A DNA stretch of 64,000 nt from Gamsiella multidivaricata (GCF_025024155.1 NW_026251753.1:1-64000); one strand, 5' to 3'. Shown: positions 22,687-34,414, counted from the stretch's first letter. Translations and numbers: made by a program. Notes: generated by a model from the letters alone, not told the origin.

Positions 22687-25600
22687 ATGACTTCCACCGC
22701 TGCAACGACAATGGCCCGCTCTCAACCCGAGCGCAGGTTCACTCCTGCTTCTCATGCTTCCACTTGCGCGACAGCTGTCCGCAATAGCCAGAGCCAAGGT
22801 AAACTACTCGCTTCAATACATATTCGATGCTGGTGCTGCCTTCTGCATGTACCGTAGTCTCCGCAGTGCCTCTTCGTCCTCGTCATTTCTACCGATCACC
22901 AGCAGAACCCAAACTAATCCATGCGATGTCGATAACAAACATGACCGTGTCAACACTAGAACTTATCAAGCCTCCTTCCCTAAAGGCGCTGCCATTGCTG
23001 CCTGAACGGCCCGCCTATCGTGCCCTCAATGACATACAAATCTCCTCCGCGCTGTCTTCGTCGCGGCAAGGCCGCCGTTCCAGCGCCGAAGCATCACCGA
23101 AGACGTACGCCAGTCTCAGGGGTAATCAAGCAAAAAGCCGTCGACCACAGCCCGCGATCTCCGCCTCTTCTTCGCTCCCTACGCCCGCTCATAAGCTTCA
23201 CCTCTATATTGATAAGTGTGGGTCATTCTCCGCTGAGCTGGGACTGCTCCTTTCGGATCCAGACACCGTCTCCGACCCTTCCAGCACGCTATTGAAGCTC
23301 AAGAATGAGCCTGAAAATAACACAAATATCAGTTCCACGTTGACCGATTTGTCGACTGTCTGTACCACCTCAGCCTTCAGCCGAGATAAACAATCGACCC
23401 ATGCTGCGGTGAAAACATCGATGTTGTCAGCAGCGCCCTCGCCCTCGAACACAGCCTTGGCAGCGCGACCAACGACTTCAAAAGGCCTGCCTCTTTCTCT
23501 CATACCCTCCCAGCAAAAGACCTTCCTTCATTCTCAGCATAATATCCATATCCCACAAACTATGGTCTACCCTTCTCCCCCTCTTCAGCCAACATTGGAC
23601 GACAGCACAAGCCTTGATCCAAGTGCTGTGCCATCTCTAGAACTTAAATCTTCAACACTCGAAACAAAGAATACCACTTCCGAAGTAGATCGCACCCACC
23701 CATCTCCTTTAGTCTCATGCACATACACATACACATATACAGCGAGTATAGAAAATGATGAGGGAGATTGCTCGCCATCGAGAGCCTCGCTTAGCGACTG
23801 TGTTTCTACCCCATCTCGCGGATCCTCTTCTGTATCTTCGGTATCTTCAGTATCTTCGCGCTCCCACAAGAGCTACCAGCTACAAGACAACCCAGATTCC
23901 GGTTCAAGGATGACAGTGACGCCTCTTCAGATCTTTGCCAACGGAGACTTTACGAGTCCCGTACCTCAAAAGTCTGAGGACTGGGCCGTGCTCGTTGACA
24001 CACCCGCATCTCCTGTAGAAGCGTATCACCACGGCATGGTACCACGTCCATGGTCAATGGCACCACACCAGCTCCAAAGCACATCTTCGTTCGATGTTGC
24101 TGCATTGACGGATTCGCCAGCTCCGGAAGAGGGTGCTGATCTGTCGGGCTCCTCGACTGATTATATGCAGCACATCTCTCAAGAACAACAACACTTGTAT
24201 CAGCAGCAGTATCAACAATACTATAATCATACTAGTCAGCGGCTGCCACTTATACATGCCCAGACTGATCCTACAGGGATGCATGGCAGTTATCCTTATC
24301 AATATCACCAACAGCAACATAGCTCCACTCCATCAGCTCCCTTAGCTCTCGCAGGTAAGGATGTGCCTCACTTCTTTGCCCTTAATATTTTTCCCCTCAT
24401 TTGGCCCTGATCCGCAATCTTTCCCTCTTAACACCTTACCTTTGTATTCATTTTTCTGCTGCAGGTGGTGCCACTAGTACAAGCATGCCGTATCGCAGAT
24501 CCTGGTCTGCGAGCGAAACATTTAGCGGTGCAGGTGCTGGCATGGGTCGAGGAGTCGTCAGTGTGTACGGGTACCTCACTCCTCCTCGGTTCGCCGAAGA
24601 TCCTTTGGGTCGATCCCGTCCACCTTCACGCACAAAATCGTCGGTTGCAACCTCGGTCTCACTGCTGACAGATGCTGCAATCTTGGCAAAGTACCGCGAC
24701 ACGGCCATCAAGACCAACGATGCCTCGATCCAGCTTTCGTACGCAAAGTACCTATTGGAGATTGGCGAACCTTCATTCACCTACACGCCAGTCTCAATGA
24801 CGGCCGAGGCCAGCAACCCGCCATCTCCTCGTCATGATTCGTTTCCTGCAGAGTCAGGTCATTCGACTCCATCCTCCTCTTCCTCCTCTCTTGAGCCCTC
24901 TTCCCCTACGACACCACAGCAAGACACACAACTAGGCAAGAAGCAATTGACCCAAGAAGCGATCTACTGGATCGATCGCTTAGCTAAGGAGGGACAGCCC
25001 GAGGCCCAGTTCATTCGTGGCACTTGGTATGAAAGTGGTCTGTATGGTTTTAAAAGGAACCCTGACAAGGCTATAAGGTGGTACCAGTCAGCGTCCAAGG
25101 GCGATTGGGGTCCGGCGCAATATAAATTCGCATGCTACTGCGAGGGGAAGAAGGACAACAACAAGGCTGTTATGCACTACAAAAAGGCGGCCATCCATAA
25201 CGACGCTAATGCAAACCAAGTAAGTGAAAACTTTGGACATTACTGATGGCGATAACTAACCTTTCGTGGAGACAAATCACATACTGACAATGTCTCTTTA
25301 TTTGAATCATTTAGCGTCTAGCGATGGTATATCTACACGGAGATCTGGGTCAGAGTAAGAACATGAAGGCTGGACTGCAGTATCTCAAGCGCGCTGCATC
25401 GTTGGCTACCGAGTCTGCGCCCAAGGCACCCTATATCCTCGGCTTGATCCTCTGCCGCGAATACCAGCTCGCAATTCCTGATGATATTGCGTTCCCAGAC
25501 GATAGCGAGTCTCTAGAATGGATCCGCAAATCGGCCCAATTGGGATACAGCGCTGCAAATTACAAGCTGGGCTACTGTTACGAGTACGGCTGTCTAGGTT

Positions 25601-26019
25601 GCCCCGTGGACCCATTCCTATCGATCCAGCATTACGAACGCGCAGTACTCGCTGCTGATGAGAGCAATGGCGAGGCCGAGATGGCCCTCAGTGGATGGTA
25701 TCTCTCTGGCGCAGAGAACTACTTCCTGGCGGACGACCAATTGGCGTTTCAGTACGCGTCCCTTGCGGCGGAGAAGAAGTTGCCGAAGGCACAATACGCG
25801 ATGGGATATTACCATGAGGTCGGAATCTCGGTCCCCGTGGATATGGACAAAGCGATGGAGTTTTATCGCTTGGCGGCCGCGGATGGCAACAAGGACGCGA
25901 TCACGCGATTGGAGAAGCACGAGGAGCAGAAGGCGGCCGATGACATGAGCCATAGAAGTAATGTTCAAAGGATGAAACAGGATCGTAGGGCGAAGAACCA
26001 GAGCTGCAATATCATGTAA
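22687..26019 (+). CDS. SKT5: Skt5/Chs4-like Sel1-repeat protein, putative chitin synthase activator, prenylated
   Basis: Four exons: 22687-22798, 22858-24354, 24465-25219 and 25315-26019. They encode 1022 residues. The first 600 residues are Ser/Thr/Pro/Gln-rich and predicted disordered. From about 610 a row of Sel1 repeats follows (AKYLLEIGE, WIDRLAKEGQPEAQFIRG, KAIRWYQSASKGDWGPAQYK, WIRKSAQLGYSAANYKLGYC, QYAMGYYHEVG, KAMEFYRLAAADGNKDA). The protein ends CNIM, a CaaX box; yeast Skt5 is likewise CaaX-prenylated. In yeast this protein recruits and activates Chs3 chitin synthase at the plasma membrane. The function here is inferred from the Sel1 plus CaaX layout. Mucoromycota often have several paralogues, so the exact one is uncertain. 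Confidence 0.87.
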
Positions 26020-26969
26020 ATTCCAACCAACGATAATTAGATTGTACGCGATAAAAAAAACGTTCCCTCAATATGAATCCTATCCCCCCAGCTTTACAAC
26101 GTTACTGAGGACTCCATTAAGTTCAGATGGCGGGGCTTTACAGCGCGTTTCCATCGTTTGTTTTGAAGGATCTACATCGCTAAAATGTTTTGTTATTCTT
26201 TCATTACCCCAGGGTCTCGCTGCTGAATCAACTTTTTGTATATTGGAGCATATCGTTGTCTTCTCAAGTACCAGTTTGCTTACACTAGCCGCGGGCGTTT
26301 TTCTCAAAAACCATTTCCTCATCTTCATCTTCATCCTTATCCAAAATTTCATCATCCCAAGATCTCAGCCCAGACACAACTTTCTACAAAACGGAGCATG
26401 GCATCGACTTTACATATACTAGCCTTGAGCGTTTTTTCATAAAGCGTGTTTTCAGAGTCGCTATTGCCGGTCATCAATTTCAAATGACACCCAAACGTTA
26501 CCGAGGCATGGCCAACCTCTGTCTATCATGGACCTTAAGAAAAGACAAGGTACTCGTTTATGCTTCTGTTTTAGATCGTGGCCGACGCAGGCAGGAGGAG
26601 CGACGCGAGGAGAAGATGGACTAACAAATTGCGAACGAGTTGGCCGTAAATTGGGACGAGGCCTTGGATGCTGCGAAAGATGGCTTCGGCGACTACGATA
26701 TACAAGTTGCCAAAGCCATGTCCTTGTCTGGAGCCCATGCTATTTCACCGGACAAGTTATCCATGAGGACTTCAAGAAAACGCCCCTGCCTTGATTCCTC
26801 TTTCCGAAACTCTGTCCAACAATCTGGAAAAAGAGGAAGAGCCAATAGCCTCGGAGACCTTGAAGATGGTTGAGAGGCTGCAGAAAAAGGTCGAGCTATT
26901 GCAGAACCAGTTCAGAGAATTGCGAAAGGTCGCGCCTCCCAGCAATACAGTTCGTTTCAATCAAACAGC
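26020..26969. other. gene-poor stretch with a coding-like fragment
   Basis: No intact gene. At 26640-26970 two overlapping plus-strand frames look like remains of one coding region: NWDEALDAAKDGFGDYDIQ in one frame, then a coiled-coil-like LKMVERLQKKVELLQNQF in another. They may be part of the decayed transposon just downstream or an unrelated relic. Confidence 0.4.
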
Positions 26970-27560
26970 ATAAACAGTCTTCAGGGAAAAGGGTGTCTGT
27001 AGAGGAGCGTGGAGCAGTACTTTATTGCTACGAGCTTTGCAAAGGAGGAAAAAAGTACGCGAGACTTGTTACGACATCGGATCCTTTTCTATGAACGGCC
27101 TTTTACATGGGATTCTCACTCAATGCCGTCAAGAATATCGTGTTGAGAAAGGATAACGGAGACGTTCGAGACAAACATTCACGCTACAACCACACTCTAT
27201 CGTTTGGTCCAGACCTTTGACGAACCGCAACGGAAATGAACACCAAGGGACAAGCTGTTAACCTTAGTCTTTTTTTTAACCGTATCAAGGTGCTATTCGC
27301 GGATCAATTCAAGGTTCCAAGCAAGGAAGCGACTCGCTTGTCGATGAAGAAAATGGGTTTCCATTATCAGGATGTCGGGAACACTAGGGATTAGGGATTT
27401 TGTCGAGAAACGAGGATATCAAGGCCAAGAGGCGGCACTACCTTCAAAAACGATGGCCCGACAAGTTTAAGGACGCCGTATTTGTGTATTTGGACGAATC
27501 ATACTGTAACCAGAACCATAGAGGATGGCTATTTTGAGCGATCCATCCCTTTGTTGGTCT
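26970..27560 (+). mobile_element. decayed DDE-type transposase remnant
   Basis: Four translated fragments lie in order on the plus strand but in different frames and separated by stops. First a helix-turn-helix-like start (RVSVEERGAVLYCYELCKGG, about 26985-27045). Then NIVLRKDNGDVRDKHSRYNH (about 27126-27185). Then KVPSKEATRLSMKKMGFHYQ (about 27310-27370). Last RRHYLQKRW followed by FVYLDESYCNQNHRGW (about 27430-27535). The last resembles the block holding the first catalytic Asp in fungal IS630/Tc1-like DDE proteins. I saw no terminal repeats. The assignment is by motif recognition only; the copy is certainly broken. Confidence 0.55.
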
Positions 27561-28034
27561 GTCTCGGTTTAGAAGGTAATACGACGGAGGCAGAAGACGC
27601 GCCAGACTGATTGTTCCGCAGGGTGTTCATGAATAAAAGATTTGACGCGAGCTAGCCTCAATCATAGACGGAGATAGGTCAGACTATCAATCTTATCATG
27701 CCATGCAAGTCCAAGCCCAACAAGCCCAACAAGACCAGTTCGCTCAACTCGCGCTTTTTTTTTCAAAGCTACTCCCCATCCTAGGTCCGTCAGCACCACT
27801 ATCACCGCCATTCAGCAAGCACAGGAGTCATCTTCAAGCCCTTGACATCCGAGAACGATCCCGCGGGGGGCCTCCAAATGAAGAGGGGATATGGTAATAT
27901 GAAGGAAATATGCTGTTTCAGTGTTCTCGTATTTCATATACTAGATTCAATAAAACCGTTTTCGCTTTTGGCTCTAGGTTTGATCAAATTTGGTGGCAAA
28001 CCCTTTATTTTATTTTTTGAATGGCGTTTGAACT
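27561..28034. other. intergenic, probable tail of the transposon relic and 3' side of THG1
   Basis: One short plus-strand frame at 27703-27897 has a Gln-rich start but no domain. Otherwise A/T-rich, with nothing supported. Confidence 0.4.
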
Positions 28035-29221
28035 TTATTTTGAATGCGTCTTTTTTTTCTTTTCCGGTGCCAGGATATAGGCGCCTCTTCCTGTCCAGAA
28101 CTTTTCAGCAATAATGTCGATATGATCAATGACCACACCCTTCTTCATCCTCTTAAGGATTGGCCTCGGTACTTTTTCTGCTGGACCATTCTTACTCTCG
28201 GTGTCTGTGTTAACTTCACTGTCCTTCATATCGCCGCCATCATCGTCGACCTGACTCTGCCTCTTCTTATCGTTCCCAGCGTTATCCTGGTTCTCACTAC
28301 TTATTGCTAATACCTCATCAGCGGTTGAAGTCGAGGCGGATTGTTCAGGAGGTACCAGGGCTAATGTTGATGTTGATGTTGATGCTGTTGACGTTATTGA
28401 TGCTACTGATGATGATGATGGTATTGCTTCTGCAGATGTTGATCCTGGTAGTGTCTCTGGTATAGTAGGGATGATGGTATCCTTGTCCAGATTCTTTGGC
28501 ACATCCTCCCGTAAGAGCACACTGCCCTTGCGGAAAATAGCTGGTAATTTGCTATAGTTGGTATTAAATTCCGTGAACAGCATTTCGTTCTTGTCCTTCG
28601 AGTCCGTTCCCTATGGAATGGGAAAGTCGGAAAAGATGTATAAAGACGTGAGTGTGTGTGTGTATGTGTGTTAGATTGACATGAGATACGATGCAGCAAT
28701 GACGCATTTGCGGTGCACAGATCCCACTTCAAACGGGTCTGCTGAACTTACAGAGAGCCTGATCTCTGCAGCCTTAGGTGTCAGACCTCCTTTCTCAACT
28801 AGGGCCCAAAATGAGGTATTGAAGAGGTTGTTGATATGTGTGTCTGCTTGACGCCAAGCAAAGTAATCCTTGACCTCGACCTCGGATGGGTACAACACTG
28901 CACGTCCGTCGAACACTGGCGGATAGAGAGGTCGTTTCGAATCCACAAAGTAATCGTTCCAGTAATAGACATAAGCTGAGGTGAAGAGCGACACGACTGT
29001 GGAGACGATCTTGGACTCTCGCCTTTGATAGAGATCAGTGGATTTGCGAAAGAGAAACGAGAACTCGTCGGATTCGCCAAATGCCAGGAGAATATCGTCG
29101 AGCTCGTGCATGACAGATCGAGCGGCATGGTTCATAAGATTGAGGGCCCAGATGTCGTTGGGCTTTGTGAACTCGTGTGCAGCAGAGAACCTTTGGGACC
29201 CAAAAAAACAACAACAAAAAG

Positions 29222-29256
<35 letters not shown>

Positions 29257-29437
29257 TCAGTAAACAAACACTGGGACAGATTCAGAATGAACGAATGAAT
29301 AAAGAGTAGAAAAAGATCTATGGCGGACGTTACTTGTGAAAGCCCTTGCCGTCGACACGGACGAGGATGTAGACGTTCCTGAGCAGCCTGTCGTCTGTCT
29401 CGAACTCCTTGACGTACTCGTACTTTGACTTGGCCAT
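28035..29437 (-). CDS. THG1: tRNA(His) guanylyltransferase Thg1 with extended low-complexity insert
   Basis: Three exons: 29437-29334, 29190-28752 and 28610-28035. They encode 372 residues (yeast Thg1 has 237). It adds the 5' G(-1) to tRNA-His. The N terminus MAKSKYEYVKEFE leads to VRVDGKGFHKFSAAHEFTKP, then the metal-binding/catalytic block LAFGESDEFSFLFRKS, the YFAWRQADTHINNLFNT block and GTDSKDKNEMLFTEFNTNY. A roughly 90-residue Ser/Thr/Asp-rich insert interrupts the C-terminal part (positions about 28180-28480) before VVIDHIDIIAEKFW. Intron 1 contains a 33-nt homopolymer. The start at 29437 places MAKSKYEYVKE at the usual N terminus. It is divergent from the orphan at 30221. Confidence 0.94.
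29222..29254. repeat. 33-nt poly-A run (poly-T on the transcribed sense strand) in THG1 intron 1
   Basis: An uninterrupted A-run on the plus strand, 31 bases from the exon 2 acceptor on the minus strand, so the transcript carries U33 upstream of the 3' splice site. Confidence 0.97.
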
Positions 29438-30220
29438 GATGTTCTGTTTGGGCGGAATGTGGAGTTGACTGCACACAGCCAGGCCGTCCAAGGGGAAGGG
29501 CATAGGAGCACCAGTGACGTAGATGTTCCTGCTTTTGGTTTGGTTCCTGAGAATGACAGGACAGCGCTCTCGGTATGACGCTGTATTTTACGCACTTCAC
29601 GCGTAACACTCAGGGACAGGAGTGCGGGACAAGTGCTGGGCACGAGCGCTAGTAGTCCTAGTAGTCCTAGGCGTACCTGTGTCTGATATGCATAACAGGG
29701 CGCTACACGCCCTCCCCTCTTCCTCCCCCCCTTTGTCTTTTGTCAACTGACGGGCATGATGTACCTCTGCCCCTTTTTTTGTTGTGCATGCACTGGGATT
29801 GGAAGGGACGACGCTCCTTTCGTGGCGTCGCCGGGGGGTGAGTGACCTTCGCACTCCACCCCGCAAGTCCTCGCCGGGCGAGCAGGGTCTCCTCACCCAT
29901 TCCCGCTGGCGATGGGCCCTCGCTCCTTCTCTTTTGTTTCTTCACCTCCCAACCGCTCTCTTCTTCGCCCTCCACACCCGCCTTGCCTCTCGTACTTTAT
30001 CACTATACCATTACTGACTGCAGCAGATCCGTCCCTGTCGTACCCACTCTCGAAGGAAAAGCACACTACTACCGATCTCCCCACCAACACCTTTTCATAC
30101 TAATATCAACATCAGTCCTCCCCCCTCGATCCTCCTTCCCGTCCTCTCTCCCACCTTACCGACTGCACGCTCACATCTTCCACCCACACAATTGCACGCA
30201 CACACAGCGCTTCCTCCAGC
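29438..30220. promoter_or_regulatory. shared divergent promoter, THG1 / orphan 30221
   Basis: 783 bp between the starts. The right part (about 29900-30215) is strongly C/T-rich with repeated CTC/TCC on the plus strand, probably the core promoter and leader of the rightward gene. The middle (29690-29890) is mixed and holds no supported frame, though several open frames run through it in both directions. Confidence 0.5.
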
Positions 30221-33171
30221 ATGAGCCAAACCACTATGGCCTACTACCCAGACCACAACGAATACGAAGAGCTTCACGTCGACGAAGACGAAGACGAAGA
30301 GTACCAGGAAGACCTTTTCCTGCAACAACACTATGGCTGTCCACCGCTTGGTGGTCTTGACCTCGTCCACGATGAGGACTCTGAGGACGACGATATGTAT
30401 ACCAATCACTATCGTCGCAACTACCAACACAGCTATCATGATGATGATCAGGACGAAATCCTCGAGGTCGAGGAGGAGGACGAATATAACGAGGTTGATA
30501 TGGATCAGCACAATATCCAGCTCTTGAGCGGTTCGCTGTCCGTGCGAAGCCCATTCTTGGACGCCATTCGCGAAGAGGAAGATGAAGAGCCCGTCTTTGC
30601 CAAACCATCGAGCTACCCAACCCTGGGAACCGGAAAACATCTGCATCGTCTAAGTTCCAGCGGCATAGACGGGCTCGGCACGTGGGGAAGCAGAAGCTCA
30701 CTGAGTATGGCGTTGGCAGAGAAACAACTTCAACAGAAACAACAACAGCAGCAACAACAACAACACCAAGGAGGAGAATTTGCTGACCAGCAGCAGGCCA
30801 ACTTTAATAACACGAACCAAAGCGACGGCAGCAAGCCTCGAGGACCAAGACCTCCACTCCTGTTAGGAAGACCTCGGTCCAATAGCTCGTTGACATCGAC
30901 GCGTCTGACTACAGGTTTCGATATGCCTGGCGCCGCTACGACAACAGACGAACATGTTGATGCGGACAAGACAGCACTTAGGGAGACACAGATGTCTCCA
31001 GAAAATCCAATCCAAGACTTGGAAGTGAAGCGCGTCCTCGAGGGCGCTGCAGCTTTGGCCTCTGCTACTTCCTCTTCTCCCATTGCATCAGGTCCAGATA
31101 GCTCCAATTCCGCGGACTCCACACCTCTTCCGTCATCGGTCCATGCCAACGGCAATGTGATCTCGCTATCGAAATCTGCCGCTGGGCGAGGAACATCAAC
31201 ACCTTCTGGCGAAGGAGAACCTACAGTAGCGTTTGGACAAGACACACAAAAGTCAATCGACGACTTTTTCGGCATGGTCAAGTCGGATCTGGACAAGCGT
31301 ATCCAAGAAGCCATTCAAGAGGTCGAGCAAAAGTTCCTGCACCGCGTTCAGAAACTAGAGGAACATACCGCCGCCTTGACAGGTGCAGCTCCAGATAGTT
31401 CATCCGACGCAATACTGGGAACGCGCAGGTCTGGGTCGCTAATGGACGCCTTAACACGGCCTCTGCCTCCGGATCAAAACCCTGGTGGGTCGATAGCCTT
31501 GCGAAAAGAGATTCTGTCTCATGTTACAGAGAAGGTTGGAGATCTGGATCTACGGGTGAATCAAATGGAGGTCTTGGTATCGTACAAGCTTGTGGATATC
31601 GAATCCAAGGTAATGAGGATGCATTCATACGAAATACAAAAAAAAAAAGGAGCGGATTGAATCTACTGCGCTATCATTGTTTGCTAAGGAAGGCAAGTAC
31701 GGTTTATCCCTCTGACTACAGGTACAAGACCTCCACGGCGCACACAATTCGATCGCACAAAAGGTTCATCAGGTGGCCAAGTCGCACAAGTCCAATATGC
31801 AGGGTGTTCGTGCAGGGGACGGTGTCGGCCAGAATACCATCACCGCAGAAGAAGAGCGTGTCGCGAAAGCGATGAAACCTTACCGTGACATTGATGCGCA
31901 GGGCCGTGGTGCCGAGGCCTATCTTGAGCCCATCATCGATGATGACGGCGATAACAATGCCAAGGCGGTTGTCAGCATCCGAGGCACCAGCGGGCGAGGT
32001 GGCGAAAAGTCGACAGAGCTCGTTGATGCATCTTCCGCTATTGTCGACCTGCGACATGAGCTCCAGGCCTTGGGTATGCGGTACCAGGAACTGAACGATG
32101 GACTGCTGACGGATCTGATGGGCCAGATGCGCGACGCAAAGCTGATGCTCTTTCAGACTGTAGACGAGGTCGATGGGCGGATCAGTAAGAGGGTTGACAG
32201 GATCGAGGCTGAGATGCACTCTAAGATGCTTAGTGAGATCGAGGGACGCGTTCAGGAGCGTGTTCGGGCAATGGAACAAACATCTACCAGACTGGAGAAG
32301 TGCTTCGACAAGATGGAGGGTAGACTTGGGGCACTAGAAACTGTGTTGGCATCCCGACGACCAAGACCTGAGAGCATGTATCAATTGCTCCAGCAGCAGC
32401 TCCAGCAACAGCAGCAGCAGCAGGATGAAGACAATGGCGCCGCCACCTATCACGCTGGCACGTTTGCAGGGTTCTCGTCAAGCCCTTCAAGTGGCCATCG
32501 CTCCGTCACCTCCGTGCTGTTTTCAGGAGCAGATGGGACACAATACACTCCACCGCGTCGCCGCACATTGGCTGAGAACGGCATCTATCCAGACAACTCT
32601 CAATCGACTATAGTCAATGGCAAGGATGAGCGACGAGACAGTTCCAGCAACATGGCGCTGACTTCAAGTCCACTCGAAGGGTTCGTCAGCCCAACCCATA
32701 CGAAACCAGTGTGGTCGCCCGTCAGCGGCGTCTCGACGAATACCGCTACTTCCCCGTCCCCAAATTCACCATACAGTACCAGTTTACCCACAGTGGCGTC
32801 TCCACTGGAACGCGGAACCGTGATTGGAGGCCGCATGGGTACCATCCATCCCGAGTACATTCCTAAGACGACGTATGTCCCCAGAACAACATCACCGACC
32901 AAAGACAAGTCTCAGCATAGCGCGCCCTCAACACCAACTAAGGATAGGTTTCAGAATAGTTTACCAACGACACCAATCAAGGAGCGATTCCAGAGCATCA
33001 TGGCGGCTGTATCACAGGGACAGGGATCGGCATCGGCACCAGCAGCAGATCAAGGAGTACTGGATCAGACATCGAGATTGCGCAGGGTATCGCTCTCAAG
33101 TTTTGATGGTAACAGTTTATCGGCGTTGAAGCCAGTAAGACCGAGCACTCCTACGACAACAACAGCAACAA

Positions 33172-33248
<77 letters not shown>

Positions 33249-33713
33249 TCAACATCAACATCAACATCAACATCAACAGCAACAGCAGCACCGGGTTTAC
33301 AGCCTTCTACCACATCTGTTGTCACCACCACAACAACGACAGCTATAAATGCAACGCATCGCAGTGGTGGCAACGGTAGCAAGGCTAGCAGCAGCAATGC
33401 CAACCTCAAGTCCGTGTCGTCGACCTCATCGCTACTGAGTTCAAAACTGGATGGCACATATGTCAGCAGCAATAACAAAAACAATAGCAACAGCGTGAAG
33501 AGCAATAGTAGCGACAGCAGCACGACAAAGATAGTGCAGCGGGCGATGACATTTGATATGCTGAACTCGCAAGGAACGACGGCGACGATGACGGTGATCA
33601 AGACAGTGAAGTCTCCGGTCCAGGGCCCGTCGTCGTACAGAGATCTGCTGCATTTCTGGAAGGCAGGAGGCAGCGGTGTAGGCAATACCAGCAGCCAGAG
33701 TGCAGCGGTTTGA
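30221..33713 (+). CDS. large disordered protein with central coiled coil, unknown function
   Basis: Two exons, 30221-31609 and 31722-33713 (phase 0 GT-AG intron), encode 1126 residues. I recognise no family. The N terminus is very acidic (EELHVDEDEDEEYQED). A poly-Gln run sits near residue 166. Between about 340 and 690 lies charged, heptad-like sequence (DKRIQEAIQEVEQKFLHRVQ, LREKIL-type helices, DGRISKRVDRIEAEMHSKML, STRLEKCFDKMEGRLGALE), probably coiled coil. A second poly-Gln occurs near 686. The C-terminal third is Ser/Thr/Pro-rich with an Ala-Thr alternating tract (about 942-986) encoded by a hexanucleotide repeat. A short phosphosite-like repeat, TKDxxQxSxPxTP, occurs twice to three times near 855-890. 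The composition suggests a cytoskeletal or cell-polarity scaffold, but that is a guess. Confidence 0.8.
33156..33290 (+). repeat. hexanucleotide microsatellite (ACAGCA)n / (ACATCA)n inside coding sequence
   Basis: About 135 bp of ACAGCA units with a block of ACATCA variants, in frame, giving alternating Thr-Ala then Thr-Ser. It is in phase with the orphan gene, so unit changes would not shift the frame. Confidence 0.95.
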
Positions 33714-34414
33714 GCGCGATTTGAGTTTTGTAATGATATACGACATAATACATGTACATGAGATGAATAAAAGAAATGATATGGTATGATCCGACATGTA
33801 CGCGCTATCTGAGCTTATTGGTTTCAGGTGCATGTAATTGCGTGGCGTCCAGACCCCTCTCCCCCACACATGCACATGTCATTAGACTATACAACCATGC
33901 ATGCAGGCTGCGCCAATACACGGTTTCGATTTCAGTCTTCTATTAATTGTGCATAGGCGCACAAACGCAAACATACGAGAGCGGACGACGGTTGTCTCAA
34001 TGTACCCCCGTAGCCCACCTTATTAGTCTAGTCTAACAAAAAAAGGTGGGTCCCAGTCAGAGATCTGAGCTGTTGGAAGATTTCCATGTAAAATTTTTAT
34101 TTTTTGCATGGAAATCTTCCAGCCAGCTCAGGTGTCTGCTCTTATCCTCCATCTCGAATCACCCATTCTTTCTCCATTCCCCCTTCTTCATCACCGCCCT
34201 ATTCCTTTCCTTTCCCATTGCACATCGCACCATTCGACCATCTCCTTCCCCATATTGACCAGTACACAGAGACGGGGTTCTTCTCTCTGTCTCTCTCCTC
34301 CTTGAGTGCGTCAGTCTGTGACCTGAGCGGTGTCCAGCCGCACTCCACTGGCTTCATTCCCAACCTCCCCCAACACCCGCTCAATCAGTCTTCACCTCCA
34401 CCTTCCTCTTGATC
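33714..34414. other. 701-bp intergenic region with a long hairpin and C/T-rich leader
   Basis: No gene. It holds the 3' end of the orphan gene, the 34065-34131 hairpin (separate entry) and a strongly C/T-rich stretch from about 34135 to 34410 leading into the membrane-protein gene. Confidence 0.6.
34065..34131. repeat. near-perfect inverted repeat, 24-bp arms, 18-nt A/T loop
   Basis: The left arm is 34065-34088 (CTGAGCTGTTGGAAGATTTC + CATG). The right arm is 34107-34131. The reverse complement of the right arm equals the left arm except at the TGT/TGGC point: one base differs and one is extra. The loop 34089-34106 is A/T only except one G. A 15-bp perfect inner stem (TGGAAGATTTCCATG) is included. 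Confidence 0.95.

Noticed and set aside
22338..22697. Minus-strand 119-residue frame upstream of the Skt5-like gene
   Set aside because: It lies in the C/T-rich leader; the composition is explained by the purine-rich complement.
33156..33290. Regular repeats that could suggest a CRISPR-like array
   Set aside because: Six-base microsatellite without spacers, in a eukaryotic coding exon.
33065..33685. 206-residue open frame on the minus strand of the orphan gene
   Set aside because: It is the complement of the hexanucleotide repeat and Thr/Ser tract; Val-Ala repeats follow from ACAGCA in antisense. No independent support.
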